DNA from: JBDREC01 sp043820105 [NCBI: Pseudomonadota bacterium]
Lineage (GTDB): Bacteria; Bdellovibrionota_F; JAHFAK01
Assembly (NCBI GenBank): GCA_043820105.1
Contig: JBDREC010000001.1
Location: 1 to 64,000 of the forward strand
Direction: 5' to 3'
DNA: 64,000 nt
Shown here: in pieces, positions 28,216 to 37,445 of the stretch
How positions within the stretch are numbered: position 1 is the stretch's first letter
Layout of the letters: every line of letters starts with the position of its first letter
Made by a program: the position numbers and the translations under genes
The notes under the pieces: generated by a model
Databases searched by the model: none
What the model was told of the DNA's origin: nothing
What the model saw: the letters and a program-made list of their open reading frames with translations, nothing else

Positions 28216-29808
28216 ATGAAAACATTGGCATTTCATATTAATCTACTAATATTATTAATCATTTTTCCAGTTTTTATAATATCATGTTCAAGCGGAGTAA
28301 CCCAGCTTACAAAACCAGATACAATGGATTGTGCAGACTGCACAGATGATACAGGATCTGGTGGAGAAGGTGAAAACACTGATCAAGATCCAAATCTTGA
28401 TATAGATACTGATTTAGATGGAATAATTGATCAAAATGATAATTGTATTGATACTCCCAATGAAGATCAACTCGATTCAGATGAAGATGGTCTTGGAGAT
28501 GCTTGTGATGATGAAAATGATTTAGATGGAGAAAATGACACTGTAACTTACAGTCTTAATGACATGGAACTTTTTTATTCAAATGGAAACTCTGAATCAT
28601 TAAAATATGAAAATACCCTTAGTAAAGTAATAATTACAAACCTAACAAGAGCTGGTCAAATGGGAGCATATGCCATATCTGCTAATTCTACAGCTGAAGG
28701 AAAGTTATTTAGATATTCATTTTCAAGCCCATCTTCAATGAAAGAGGATTTTTCACAGGAAATAAACACAGACATAAACCCAACAGATATAGCTATTTGT
28801 AATATAGATGGAAATCCATATACAGTAGTTGCAACAGATTCAACAACTGAAAACCAAGCAAGAATATTCATCTATAACAATAATGGTAACCTAAACAGCT
28901 CAGGTGCTGATGACTTACCTGATTCAGTTTATATCTCAAGCATTGCATGTGGAGATGCAGATGGAGATGGAGATGATGAAGTATTAGCAGGCACTATGTC
29001 CACTGGAAATTTTAGCTCAAAAACGATCCAAAGATGGTATCTATATGATACTCCAAAGCCTGAGGCCACAATAGCTCTAGTCACAATAGCAGCAGGTGGT
29101 GGACAATCCACAAGTGATCCTAATTATATTGGTGGCACATGGGGAACAAATTCCTCTGTAACCAGCGTTGCAATTGGAGATATCGACAATAATGGTTTTT
29201 CTGAAATAGCAATTGGTAGAAAAGGTGGAGCTGATATAAACGCAAAGCTTTTTATTTATGAACTTAATCCTGATAATTCTTTATACGAACAAAAATTTAC
29301 AATGCCTCTAGGCTCCTTTTTTATAAAAGACATTGCTTATGGCTTTCAAAATGGCGAAAATGTTATTGCCGTTGCCTCAAGTTCAGGCACACAAGGCGAA
29401 AATAGAATTCAAATATTTTCATATGAAAATGCTACTTATAATTTTGTAAAATCATATGCAAGTGAATGGGAAAATAACATTGTTACATCAAGCATTGCAT
29501 TTGGTGATATTGATGGAAATGGTAGTGAAGAGCTGGTAGCTGGAAGATACACTTATTATTCAAGTTCCATTCAAGATTTCAATAATTCAAGTGATAAAAG
29601 ATGGGTCTTATATGATGACAACACCTCAGCTGAAATCTTTGCTGGTGGTGGAGAAACAGATGCCTGGGATGAAAATATTTGGGTAACTGATGTTTCAATG
29701 GGTGACTTAAATGGTGATGGAATAAACGAACTTGCAGTCTCCCTTAATAGTAATCCAAGCCAAGATAAGATTATTTTTTACACACCTGACCTAACAGAAA
29801 ATCAATAG
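28216..29808 (+). CDS. Lipoprotein with thrombospondin type 3 repeats and FG-GAP propeller
   Basis: 530 residues. The lipoprotein signal ends in FIISCSSG. Residues ~50-110 hold Asp-rich TSP3-type Ca-binding repeats (DTDLDGIIDQNDNC, DSDEDGLGDACDD). The remainder is a beta-propeller with FG-GAP-like blades: GDADGDGDDEVLAG, GDIDNNGFSEIAIG, GDIDGNGSEELVAG and GDLNGDGINELAVS. Predicted to be a Ca-stabilised surface adhesin or binding protein. An AAGGAGAGG site precedes the ATG. It has its own promoter and is followed by another regulon gene with a separate promoter. Confidence 0.87.
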   Translation: MKTLAFHINLLILLIIFPVFIISCSSGVTQLTKPDTMDCADCTDDTGSGGEGENTDQDPNLDIDTDLDGIIDQNDNCIDTPNEDQLDSDEDGLGDACDDENDLDGENDTVTYSLNDMELFYSNGNSESLKYENTLSKVIITNLTRAGQMGAYAISANSTAEGKLFRYSFSSPSSMKEDFSQEINTDINPTDIAICNIDGNPYTVVATDSTTENQARIFIYNNNGNLNSSGADDLPDSVYISSIACGDADGDGDDEVLAGTMSTGNFSSKTIQRWYLYDTPKPEATIALVTIAAGGGQSTSDPNYIGGTWGTNSSVTSVAIGDIDNNGFSEIAIGRKGGADINAKLFIYELNPDNSLYEQKFTMPLGSFFIKDIAYGFQNGENVIAVASSSGTQGENRIQIFSYENATYNFVKSYASEWENNIVTSSIAFGDIDGNGSEELVAGRYTYYSSSIQDFNNSSDKRWVLYDDNTSAEIFAGGGETDAWDENIWVTDVSMGDLNGDGINELAVSLNSNPSQDKIIFYTPDLTENQ

Positions 29809-29823
29809 CGTAAATAAAAAAAC

Positions 29824-29920
29824 TTTCCCTTTTTTGAAAAAAAGATTCCCTTGTAATATGACATAAGCCTTCAATATATTTAAACTTATCAAACCATGCC
29901 GAAATGGCACACAATTTGCG
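29824..29920 (+). promoter_or_regulatory. Sigma-54 promoter plus upstream element for the 29961 operon
   Basis: TGGCACACAATTTGCG at 29905-29920. The element TTTCCCTTTTTTGAAAAAAA (then GA) at 29824-29845 has reference G 29836, 70 bases before the GG. Confidence 0.85.
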
Positions 29921-29960
29921 ATATAAATAACAAAACAAAGAATTTCAAGGAGAGCAAGAA

Positions 29961-31124
29961 ATGAAAAAAATTATATCAATTATATCATTAAGCATATTAT
30001 TAGTTTATATATCACTCCTTATTATTAGTTGTGGTGGTTCCGCTCAAGTCCAAAAACCTTCGACACCAGATGATTCACTAACACTTCCACCAATTGGAGA
30101 TGGGGATAGTGATATTATCGGTGACGGCGGTGGTGATGGTGACGGCGATGGTGATGGTGACGGCGATGGTGATGGCGACGGCGATGGTGATGGTGATGTT
30201 GATGGCGATGGTGACGGTGAGGGAGATGGTGACGGTGAGGGAGATGGTGATGGTGACCTTGGGCTTCCAATTCAACTAAACTTTCAAGATTCTCTACTTA
30301 TTACAAAAAAATCAAGTTACTGCCAAGATAGTGATCAAGATGGATATGTAAACGAATCATCTTGTAGTATGTATCAGGCAAGCGCAAAACCAGCAAACTA
30401 TATACTTGCTAGTACAAGTTTGGGAAATGATTGTGACGATAACAATAACACTATCAATCCTGGTGTAATCGAATCGTATGGAGACAGAATAGATAATGAT
30501 TGTGATGGTGGCGTTGATAATAATATAGCTATTGGAGGAGAACATGAAATTTCAACTCATATACAACATGGTTCTGGAGGCAATTGGTATAGAGCGGATT
30601 GCCCACAAAAAAAAGTAATAACAAGACTCACTGCTTATGAATCAACGGAGGGCCTGGAAGATATTACAAAAATAATTGCTCGATGTAATGAAGTAACTTC
30701 TAATGGAAGTTATAATCCTGACGAAGACTCAAATCAGTGGGTTCGCTCATGCTCTGATGAATATGTCTCAGATCAATATCAACATTCATATATTGATAGT
30801 ATTTATAAGAACAATGACCAAACTAAACCTCAACTACCAGTAGGTGTAACGGTTAAATATGCTTCATCAAGCAATGCTTATCTGATTCAAAGACTACAAT
30901 TAAGATACAGTTTTTTAGATAATATTCTGTATAAAAATCTTGGAAATAACGAGTATGAACCATACAAGGGGCGTGAAATCATAGAAAACTACGGAAACCC
31001 ATATTGGACAACAGATTTGTTTTGCAATAACAATCAAGTATTAACCTCAATAGCCCTTTACTCTCACGAGGGATATAATAAGGGTATAAAAATTTGGTGT
31101 CGTGATATAGGCATTGCTGAATGA
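29961..31124 (+). CDS. Lipoprotein with Gly-Asp repeat tract, MopE-type metal-binding motif and C-terminal lectin-like domain
   Basis: 387 residues. The lipoprotein signal ends in LIISCGGS. A Gly-Asp dipeptide tract of about 24 units lies near residues 50-100, followed by the MopE-type motif DSDQDGY...GNDCDDNNNTINPG...IDNDCDG (~115-190), known from copper/calcium-binding surface proteins. The C-terminal ~200 residues (GGNWYRADCPQKKVITRL...) form a Cys-containing repeat domain shared with the protein at 34887. The whole is probably a Ca-binding outer-membrane lipoprotein. An AAGGAGAG site precedes the ATG. First of a three-gene operon with 31153 and 32695. Confidence 0.85.
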   Translation: MKKIISIISLSILLVYISLLIISCGGSAQVQKPSTPDDSLTLPPIGDGDSDIIGDGGGDGDGDGDGDGDGDGDGDGDGDVDGDGDGEGDGDGEGDGDGDLGLPIQLNFQDSLLITKKSSYCQDSDQDGYVNESSCSMYQASAKPANYILASTSLGNDCDDNNNTINPGVIESYGDRIDNDCDGGVDNNIAIGGEHEISTHIQHGSGGNWYRADCPQKKVITRLTAYESTEGLEDITKIIARCNEVTSNGSYNPDEDSNQWVRSCSDEYVSDQYQHSYIDSIYKNNDQTKPQLPVGVTVKYASSSNAYLIQRLQLRYSFLDNILYKNLGNNEYEPYKGREIIENYGNPYWTTDLFCNNNQVLTSIALYSHEGYNKGIKIWCRDIGIAE

Positions 31125-31152
31125 GGATTAACATTAAAAAGGATAACAAGTT

Positions 31153-32661
31153 ATGCAAAAAATATATTTAAACCTTTTAATAATAATTACAATAATAGCA
31201 GCATTCCTATCTATTGCTTCCTGTTCTGGAACATCCTCAGTAGATATGCCCTCGTCAGAAACTAAAGATGGTATTGTTAACACAAGTGAAGACATAGATA
31301 ATAAAATTGATCAAAGCGAAGATGATGGAACTGATAATAGTGCAGGAGATGGTGATGGCGATGGAGACATAGATATCAATGATTTTGATCTTGATACAAT
31401 TCTAAACGATTTAGACAATTGTCCAGAAATATTTAACCAAGATCAATTAAATCTAGATGATGATGAATTTGGTGATGCATGTGATAATGATCTTGATGGT
31501 GATAGTCATGATAATTCTATTGATAATTGTGAATTAGTTCCAAATCCAAACCAAGAAGACCAAGATGAAGATGGAACAGGTGACCTTTGTGAAGATGATC
31601 TTGATGGAGATACAATACATAATAATAATGATAACTGTCCTGATGTTTTCAACCAAGACCAATTAAACCTAGATGGTGATGAGCTTGGTAATGCCTGTGA
31701 TGATGATGACGACAATGATGGTGTTTTGGATGGATCTGACAACTGTCCTCTAGATGCTAATTCAGACCAAGCAAATAATGATTCTGATTCAAGTGGTGAT
31801 ATTTGTGATGACGATGATGATAATGATGGTGTTAATGATAACCATCCAGACAATTGCCTATTCACAGCAAACCCTGATCAGAATGATACCGACTCAGATG
31901 GCCAAGGAGATGAATGTGATACAGATATCGATAATGATTCCTTATCCAATAATGATGAAACAAGTACTTATGGAACAGATCCACTTGACCCAGACACAGA
32001 TGATGATGGTCTAACAGATGGAGAAGAAATAATCGGTGATACTGATCCAAATAATCCTGATTGTGATGATGATGGAATTTTAGATGGAGATGATAACAAT
32101 CCTTTATCTCCTGATATGCCAATAAGTGTAAGTTTATGTATATCAGATGAATATATTAACAACTGGGATAATAATAGTTCAAATAACTCTTCAAACAAAA
32201 CATTCGCAACTAAATTAAGATTTAGAAGAGCCCTTGGTTATGCAGTTTATGTTATCGAAGTATTAAAAGGAAGAACCGGACCTGAGATTCAATATTATTA
32301 TATCGGTGGCACACAAAACACCTGGAAAACTGTAAAGCAACTTTCAAGACCAGCAGGAGATGTAATTACAAGTTTTGAAAGTGAATCACTAGACTCTAAT
32401 GATTTTGAAGCACATGCCGCAAATGGATACTATAAGTTTAACACAACTTCAGAGTGGGTAAACATATGGATTTCCAATTTCAGACTAGATTCAAAAGATA
32501 ATTTGGTATCTGGCAACAAAACTTTAGCAGACTCAGACAATAATATAAAAATAAGAGTAAAGGGAGCTTATATGGATTCATCGGCTTATTCAGAAACTGA
32601 ATGGAGCACAACAATTGGACCATTAACACCAGCAGATATGCAAGATTGCTGGTCTGAATAA
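31153..32661 (+). CDS. Lipoprotein with extended thrombospondin type 3 repeats (paralogue family B)
   Basis: 502 residues. The lipoprotein signal ends in SIASCSGT. Residues ~60-320 are a long run of TSP3 repeats of the DNCP-x-x-x-N-x-DQ...DGDELGNACDDD kind, predicted to form a rigid Ca2+-loaded stalk. The C-terminal ~180 residues (SLCISDEYINNW... PLTPADMQDCWSE) are paralogous to the C-terminus of the protein at 37446 (SICKSDQDLWG... NISPANSIDCLD). It lies 28 bases after the preceding gene and 33 before the next, clearly one operon. Probably surface exposed; ligand unknown. Confidence 0.87.
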   Translation: MQKIYLNLLIIITIIAAFLSIASCSGTSSVDMPSSETKDGIVNTSEDIDNKIDQSEDDGTDNSAGDGDGDGDIDINDFDLDTILNDLDNCPEIFNQDQLNLDDDEFGDACDNDLDGDSHDNSIDNCELVPNPNQEDQDEDGTGDLCEDDLDGDTIHNNNDNCPDVFNQDQLNLDGDELGNACDDDDDNDGVLDGSDNCPLDANSDQANNDSDSSGDICDDDDDNDGVNDNHPDNCLFTANPDQNDTDSDGQGDECDTDIDNDSLSNNDETSTYGTDPLDPDTDDDGLTDGEEIIGDTDPNNPDCDDDGILDGDDNNPLSPDMPISVSLCISDEYINNWDNNSSNNSSNKTFATKLRFRRALGYAVYVIEVLKGRTGPEIQYYYIGGTQNTWKTVKQLSRPAGDVITSFESESLDSNDFEAHAANGYYKFNTTSEWVNIWISNFRLDSKDNLVSGNKTLADSDNNIKIRVKGAYMDSSAYSETEWSTTIGPLTPADMQDCWSE

Positions 32662-32694
32662 AACTTATGTTTATACCAAATTTCAGGAGGAAAA

Positions 32695-34293
32695 ATGAAA
32701 AGAAACTTAAGAAACTACTTATCAATGGTTCTAACATTAACAATTGCCTTATTTTTTGTAGGCTGCACAAGCTCAAACAATTCAAGTTATGAAAACAGTG
32801 CTTTTTCAGAAATGCTTGTTAGTAGCGGAGTTGATGCATCTGAACTTGGAACACTTGGAATTGTCGTTAAAAATATTTCAGCACCACTTGATTCAGTATC
32901 AATTTCAATTTCATATACTAATGACATGGATAATCCAATTTATAATGCTGTTGATCTAGTAGAATCAACTGGAACATATGCATCTGAAGTGGAATTACTT
33001 TTAGAAAACAACTATACAATTACCTTAAATGGAAACATCGCAAGTCATGCAGTTGAAATTATAAAAACAATTAATTTCACTGCTTCTGGACAACTTGTAG
33101 AATTCAACTACTTTACTGCTTTGCAAGAATCTGGTGTATGTAATGATATAATTCTAACATTTGATCCCCAAATTATTGAAGATCCTTCAAGCTCTACATT
33201 AAAAACAATTGAATTTGCAATTACTGATCATACAACAGGGTCTTTATTTGACCTCTCTACATCAAATGTTGACTTAGATATAACAAAAAATGGAAACCCT
33301 CTTGCTGTTAATGAAGTTTCAGTTACAAATCCAATTCAATATAGCTTTGATATTGCAAGCTCAGGTGATGGATATTTTGATTTTGATCTTTCAATAAGCA
33401 ATGACTGCTTTGCAATTGATTTTGATGTTAGTGAATTAATTGCCTCACCAATTGGTATAACAGCAAATGAAGTTTTATTTTCAAATAACATTGACAGCCT
33501 TTCAAGTGATGTAAATGGAAAAGGTTTTGTGAGTGTATTCTATGATGTATCACTTTCATTTGATAGTACAGAAGATTTTTCAAGCTATGACATTGAACAT
33601 TACGCAACAATTATTTTAAAAGTTGAAGATGCAACAGAAGCTGATGGTTTTGCTGAAATTGAAACCTTTGATCATATTTTAATTGAAGACAGTGGCCTTA
33701 TTACTTTTAATGAACGCCTACAAACAGATGGCCTTGTATACTATATAGACTTTGAACTTGAATCAACAGTAGTTGACAACACAATTTATCCGGCCAGCTC
33801 TTCTATGACTGCCATAGGCAACTATATTGAATCAACTGACACTATAAATGTAAATGTTGCTTCAGTTTATTATGAAGATCCAGCCACTGAAGATACACCA
33901 ATGATAATAGAATTATCACAACTTATTTTCAGAGCTTTTAAGTATAATAATGAGGGAGACGCTGATCTTGATAATGTTGTAAAATGTCTAGATGGCCATA
34001 TTGCATGCGATTCAAGCAATTTGTTTGAAATCGGAATTGAACCTGTTTCACTTCAATACTCAGGAGAATATGGTGTTTTAGATTTTACAATCACAAATGA
34101 TGAAGATGATTTTAACTGGTTTGATAATCTTTTAGTTGTAATAGATGGACCAATCACATGGGCAAAAGAAAGTTTTATAATTGAAGTTGATCAAGCTTAT
34201 GCTAGCGGTACAGCTAGTTTTAGCTATATGGCACCTAATTGCACAAGTTATGAAAACTCAGCAAGTAGCGCAGCGATAACTAGCGCACAATAG
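32695..34293 (+). CDS. Ig-like lipoprotein (paralogue family A, long form)
   Basis: 532 residues. The lipoprotein signal ends in FFVGCTSS. The first ~130 residues contain the family A beta-sandwich (LGIVVKNISAPLDS... LVEFNYFTALQ), as in 23619 and 36517. Further beta-rich domains follow, each of Ig-like character, and the tail is Ser/Ala-rich. A strong CAGGAGG site precedes the ATG. Third gene of the operon that starts at 29961. Function not recognised. Confidence 0.82.
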   Translation: MKRNLRNYLSMVLTLTIALFFVGCTSSNNSSYENSAFSEMLVSSGVDASELGTLGIVVKNISAPLDSVSISISYTNDMDNPIYNAVDLVESTGTYASEVELLLENNYTITLNGNIASHAVEIIKTINFTASGQLVEFNYFTALQESGVCNDIILTFDPQIIEDPSSSTLKTIEFAITDHTTGSLFDLSTSNVDLDITKNGNPLAVNEVSVTNPIQYSFDIASSGDGYFDFDLSISNDCFAIDFDVSELIASPIGITANEVLFSNNIDSLSSDVNGKGFVSVFYDVSLSFDSTEDFSSYDIEHYATIILKVEDATEADGFAEIETFDHILIEDSGLITFNERLQTDGLVYYIDFELESTVVDNTIYPASSSMTAIGNYIESTDTINVNVASVYYEDPATEDTPMIIELSQLIFRAFKYNNEGDADLDNVVKCLDGHIACDSSNLFEIGIEPVSLQYSGEYGVLDFTITNDEDDFNWFDNLLVVIDGPITWAKESFIIEVDQAYASGTASFSYMAPNCTSYENSASSAAITSAQ

Positions 34294-34318
34294 TACAACA
34301 ATATTTTTAGGTTGAAAA

Positions 34319-34525
34319 ATTAAAAGGTTAAATCATGTATTTATATTTACTTTTATATTAATACTTATTGGTTGTAATGCATCAAATAATCCAAGCGTAC
34401 AAGAAGCCTCAAATCAAGCCCTGACAATACTAATTGCTGTTATGAATTTTTCAAATGGTCATTATACGGATTTTGGAGAAACATCAGATACATTTGTTCC
34501 CTCACAATTACCCTTATGCCAATAA
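34319..34525 (+). pseudogene. Remnant of a very small lipoprotein gene
   Basis: An open frame with no ATG, GTG or TTG start encodes HVFIFTFILILIGCNASN (a lipoprotein signal) and a 50-residue tail ending NGHYTDFGETSDTFVPSQLP and LCQ. An ATG with AAAGG upstream at 34335 is in another frame and stops after eight codons, so a one-base shift has separated start and body. It is the fourth position of the 29961 operon. Its tail resembles parts of 26411-26782 and 34754-34849. Confidence 0.5.
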
Positions 34526-34620
34526 ATAAAATAAAATCTAGCAACAAATAATTTATAATCCAGGATCGAACTGCTTACAGGGAAGTTTACATTCGTTTAC
34601 AATTCAGGAAATTTTTCCGC

Positions 34621-34708
34621 GTTTTGTAAAAAAGAAAAATTACAGCCCTCTGTAACCACTTATAATAACAGCGATTTAACTCAAAAGGCCAATGGCACAC
34701 CTCTTGCG
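34621..34708 (+). promoter_or_regulatory. Sigma-54 promoter plus upstream element for the 34754/34887 operon
   Basis: TGGCACACCTCTTGCG at 34693-34708. The element GTTTTGTAAAAAAGA at 34621-34635 has reference G 34626, 68 bases before the GG. The rest of 34526-34753 is noncoding. Confidence 0.8.
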
Positions 34709-34753
34709 ATAAATAGAAATATATAACAAATTTTTTTCCCAAAATGGAGAAAT

Positions 34754-34849
34754 ATGAATGTTTTAATTAAACTTCAAACTGAATCTGCTTGGTCAGGTGC
34801 TTATGGTTCTTTTACAGCACCAAAATTATCTGACTGTGGATTTTTTTAA
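34754..34849 (+). CDS. 31-residue leader-like peptide, possible lipoprotein fragment
   Basis: GGAGA lies five bases before an ATG that opens a 31-codon frame, the first after the sigma-54 promoter and 37 bases before the large lipoprotein gene. The peptide (VLIKLQTESAWSGAYGSF then TAPKLSDCGFF) has no signal sequence but aligns loosely with the C-terminal tail of the remnant at 34319-34525 (ILIAVMNFSNGHYTDF...). It could be a translated leader or the surviving end of a decayed small lipoprotein. Confidence 0.45.
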   Translation: MNVLIKLQTESAWSGAYGSFTAPKLSDCGFF

Positions 34850-34886
34850 AGAATATAAAATAAAATTTTTCAATCAGGAGGAAAAA

Positions 34887-36464
34887 ATGGGAAAGTTTAA
34901 AAAGAGTTTAATTTTAATTAGTGCAACTGCCCTTGCATCAATGATGCTTTTTTCATGTGGTGATGTTGTAATTGATAAAATTAATGTAGCAATGAATGCA
35001 GAAGGAGAGATTTCAATAGATGAAGCAGATTACGTAGAACCTCAAGTTTCAGATGAAGTATTAGAATTAGATGGAAACATTGATATCGATGCTGAGATTG
35101 ATATAAATATAGATTCAGGAAATACCAGTGATGCGATAGAAGATATTGAGAACGATAGTATTAATGATGAAAATGATTCTAATCAAAATATTCCATCAGA
35201 ACCAGAAGATGGAAATACAATTGATATCGGCGACGGCGATGGTGATGGTGATGGCGATGGCGATGGTGATGGTGATGGCGATGGTGATGGTGACGGCGAT
35301 GGTGATGGTGATGGCGATGGTGATGGTGATGGCGATGGTGATGGTGATGGTGACGGCGATGGTGATGGTGATGGTGACGGCGATGGTGATGGTGATGGCG
35401 ATGGTGACGGTGATACGGTAACAATTTTAGATTCAGATAGAGACAGAGTAGCAGATGCAATTGACAATTGCCCCACAACACCAAATCGTGATCAAAGTGA
35501 TGTAGATAAAGATGGAATTGGTGATGTATGCGATTCAGATTATCTATCTGGTGATGGCGATGGTGACGGTGATTCCAATTTTAACATTAGACCAACAAGT
35601 GATATCAGATATTATGCGGATGTTGACAGAGATGGATATGGAGATCTTTTCAACTCAACAACAGCGCCAGCCGACAGAATGCCAAAAGGTTATGTTACTA
35701 ATTCAGATGACTGCGACGATACAGATGCTGCGATAAATCCAGCAGCCGTAGAACTAGAAGATGGCATTGACAATAACTGTGATGGAATCATTTCTGACAC
35801 TTTAACAACAAGTGGCTACACAGTAGAATCAAGCACCAACCAGGATGGCCATTATAGCCTCATCCAAGGCGGCTCCTGGTATCATAAAGTCTGTGATGAA
35901 TCCAAGGTTATTACAAAGCTTGTTTCTCATTATTCGACAAATCACATCGATAACTTCGCTGCTAGACTTGGATTTAGATGCAATGAAGTAAATGAAGAAG
36001 GCTTCTATAATACAAGTGGTCACACTTCTTATGCCCTTGAAACGGTTTCTTCTTACACAGGCACAAATAGAAGAGACGCTGAATTTTCATATTTATCAGG
36101 AAATGGTTATGTGCTTCCGATTGGAATGAATGTTATTTATGATAATGTTCTTAAATCAATTACAAAGTTTGACCTTGTTTATGCAAGAACAAGTGAAATC
36201 GCTGCTCAAGATATTCAGGTTGCAAACATGACACCAAGTGATCCAGTTGACGGTAACTTTGTCCGTAACAAAACTCTTACCTGCCCTGAAGGCAAAGTAT
36301 TAAGAGGAATCGGAATCAAAAAAGCAGACATCAATGATTATCTGGATGAATTTCAAACAACAGATCCATTGTTATATGCAGCCAAATTACCTTTCAGAGA
36401 CTTAGATGAATCAAGGAAATTTGCAGGCTTCAGAATTTATTGTTCTGATTTAGCCGAAAACTAA
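34887..36464 (+). CDS. Lipoprotein with ~31-unit Gly-Asp tract, TSP3 and MopE-type motifs, C-terminal lectin-like domain
   Basis: 525 residues from the ATG at 34887, which has CAGGAGG upstream; earlier in-frame codons belong to the leader region. The lipoprotein signal ends in MLFSCGDV. An acidic segment leads to an uninterrupted Gly-Asp tract (about residues 115-176), a TSP3 repeat ([20 protein letters not shown]), then the MopE-type motif DVDRDGYGD...[12 protein letters not shown]...DGIDNNCDG. The C-terminal ~220 residues repeat the domain of 29961 ([18 protein letters not shown]... [19 protein letters not shown]... FRIYCSDL). The CP.G...GI / IYC pattern recalls VMO-I-like beta-prism lectins, which is only an analogy. 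Confidence 0.85.
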   Translation: MGKFKKSLILISATALASMMLFSCGDVVIDKINVAMNAEGEISIDEADYVEPQVSDEVLELDGNIDIDAEIDINIDSGNTSDAIEDIENDSINDENDSNQNIPSEPEDGNTIDIGDGDGDGDGDGDGDGDGDGDGDGDGDGDGDGDGDGDGDGDGDGDGDGDGDGDGDGDGDGDGDTVTILDSDRDRVADAIDNCPTTPNRDQSDVDKDGIGDVCDSDYLSGDGDGDGDSNFNIRPTSDIRYYADVDRDGYGDLFNSTTAPADRMPKGYVTNSDDCDDTDAAINPAAVELEDGIDNNCDGIISDTLTTSGYTVESSTNQDGHYSLIQGGSWYHKVCDESKVITKLVSHYSTNHIDNFAARLGFRCNEVNEEGFYNTSGHTSYALETVSSYTGTNRRDAEFSYLSGNGYVLPIGMNVIYDNVLKSITKFDLVYARTSEIAAQDIQVANMTPSDPVDGNFVRNKTLTCPEGKVLRGIGIKKADINDYLDEFQTTDPLLYAAKLPFRDLDESRKFAGFRIYCSDLAEN

Positions 36465-36474
36465 AATTTAACAT

Positions 36475-36500
36475 GTAGGGGAGGGGCTTGTCCCCTCCCT
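36475..36500. repeat. REP-like palindrome (GGGGAGGGG-CTTGT-CCCCTCCC)
   Basis: A perfect inverted repeat identical in its core to those at 15877-15895 and 16339-16357. It lies between two lipoprotein genes of one operon, directly upstream of the GGGAGG ribosome site at about 36505. Confidence 0.75.
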
Positions 36501-36516
36501 CTTAAGGGAGGATACC

Positions 36517-37416
36517 ATGAAAAAACTACAAGGAACAAAACAATTTTTAACAATTATAATTCTACTAATTACAAACAGCTTTTTTATTTTAAACTGCGGA
36601 TCCGCGGGAAACAACCTTGGCATAAACCTGGAAGAAAAAGAAACATATTTTGAAGAAATAATTCTTGAAGAATATGTTGAGTCAGGCACAGAAGTTACAT
36701 TTAATTTTAAAAATGCATCACCACAACCAGCTTCTCAGCCTTCAACACAGGATGTTTCTTTAGCAATTCATGCAGGTTCTGATCTTGATAACTTAGGTGA
36801 GACTGTAGTAACAGCTTCCTTTAACTCAGATGCAACATATGCAACAACATTACAGGCTCAAGATTATGTTGCAGTAGCAACTTTAATATATAACACAGAA
36901 ACCATAGTTATAAAAAAAGTTTTTACCGTTGGATCTACGGCAATTACAGTGACCATGGAATATTTCTACGGCACAAACGAAACAGCTCCAGCAAAACCAG
37001 CAATAACTAGAGCTGTAGCAACAGACGTTTCAGTAACTGAACATTCTGTTATGTTTTCAGGATTTCCTACAATTTGTTATCAAAAAGCAAGCTCAACATT
37101 AGCTGGCAAAGTTTATATAGATTTCACAGGAATTTCAGAACTCGTAACAGTTCATGGTTATAACATAGAGGATTTATCCTGGAGAACCGAAATTGAAGTA
37201 TCAGAAATTGCAGCTCTTAGAATTGCAAGAGCAAACAATACTCCTAGAGGTCAAGATAGCAATGTTTTCGATGAACTCGTTGAAAGTGCTGATCTTGAAA
37301 CAGACTCCGTTAATGTTGAAATTGTTTTATTTGTTGAGGATTTAAATGATGATAATGTTTCAGAAGCAAGTATTACTTATAGCGAAATTGTAACTTCTGA
37401 ATTTTTTTGCAATTAA
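36517..37416 (+). CDS. Ig-like lipoprotein (paralogue family A)
   Basis: 299 residues with a lipoprotein signal ending in FILNCGSA. The N-terminal domain (VSLAIHAGSDLDNL... ITVTMEYFYGTNE) matches family A proteins 23619 and 32695 in length and ending. The C-terminal half (SVMFSGFPTICYQKAS...) is another beta domain with paired cysteines. A GGGAGG site precedes the ATG. Second large gene of the operon starting at 34887. Confidence 0.82.
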   Translation: MKKLQGTKQFLTIIILLITNSFFILNCGSAGNNLGINLEEKETYFEEIILEEYVESGTEVTFNFKNASPQPASQPSTQDVSLAIHAGSDLDNLGETVVTASFNSDATYATTLQAQDYVAVATLIYNTETIVIKKVFTVGSTAITVTMEYFYGTNETAPAKPAITRAVATDVSVTEHSVMFSGFPTICYQKASSTLAGKVYIDFTGISELVTVHGYNIEDLSWRTEIEVSEIAALRIARANNTPRGQDSNVFDELVESADLETDSVNVEIVLFVEDLNDDNVSEASITYSEIVTSEFFCN

Positions 37417-37445
37417 AATATTTAAGTATATTAAAAGGAATAAAA

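Noticed and set aside
30118-30261. Repeat tract as a possible CRISPR-like array
   Set aside because: The repeats are 6-base codon pairs within a coding frame, with no spacers.
35183-35484. Long minus-strand frames encoding Ser-Pro or His/Arg repeats
   Set aside because: They are antisense readings of the Gly-Asp repeat; the plus strand has the signal peptide, ribosome site and conserved domains.
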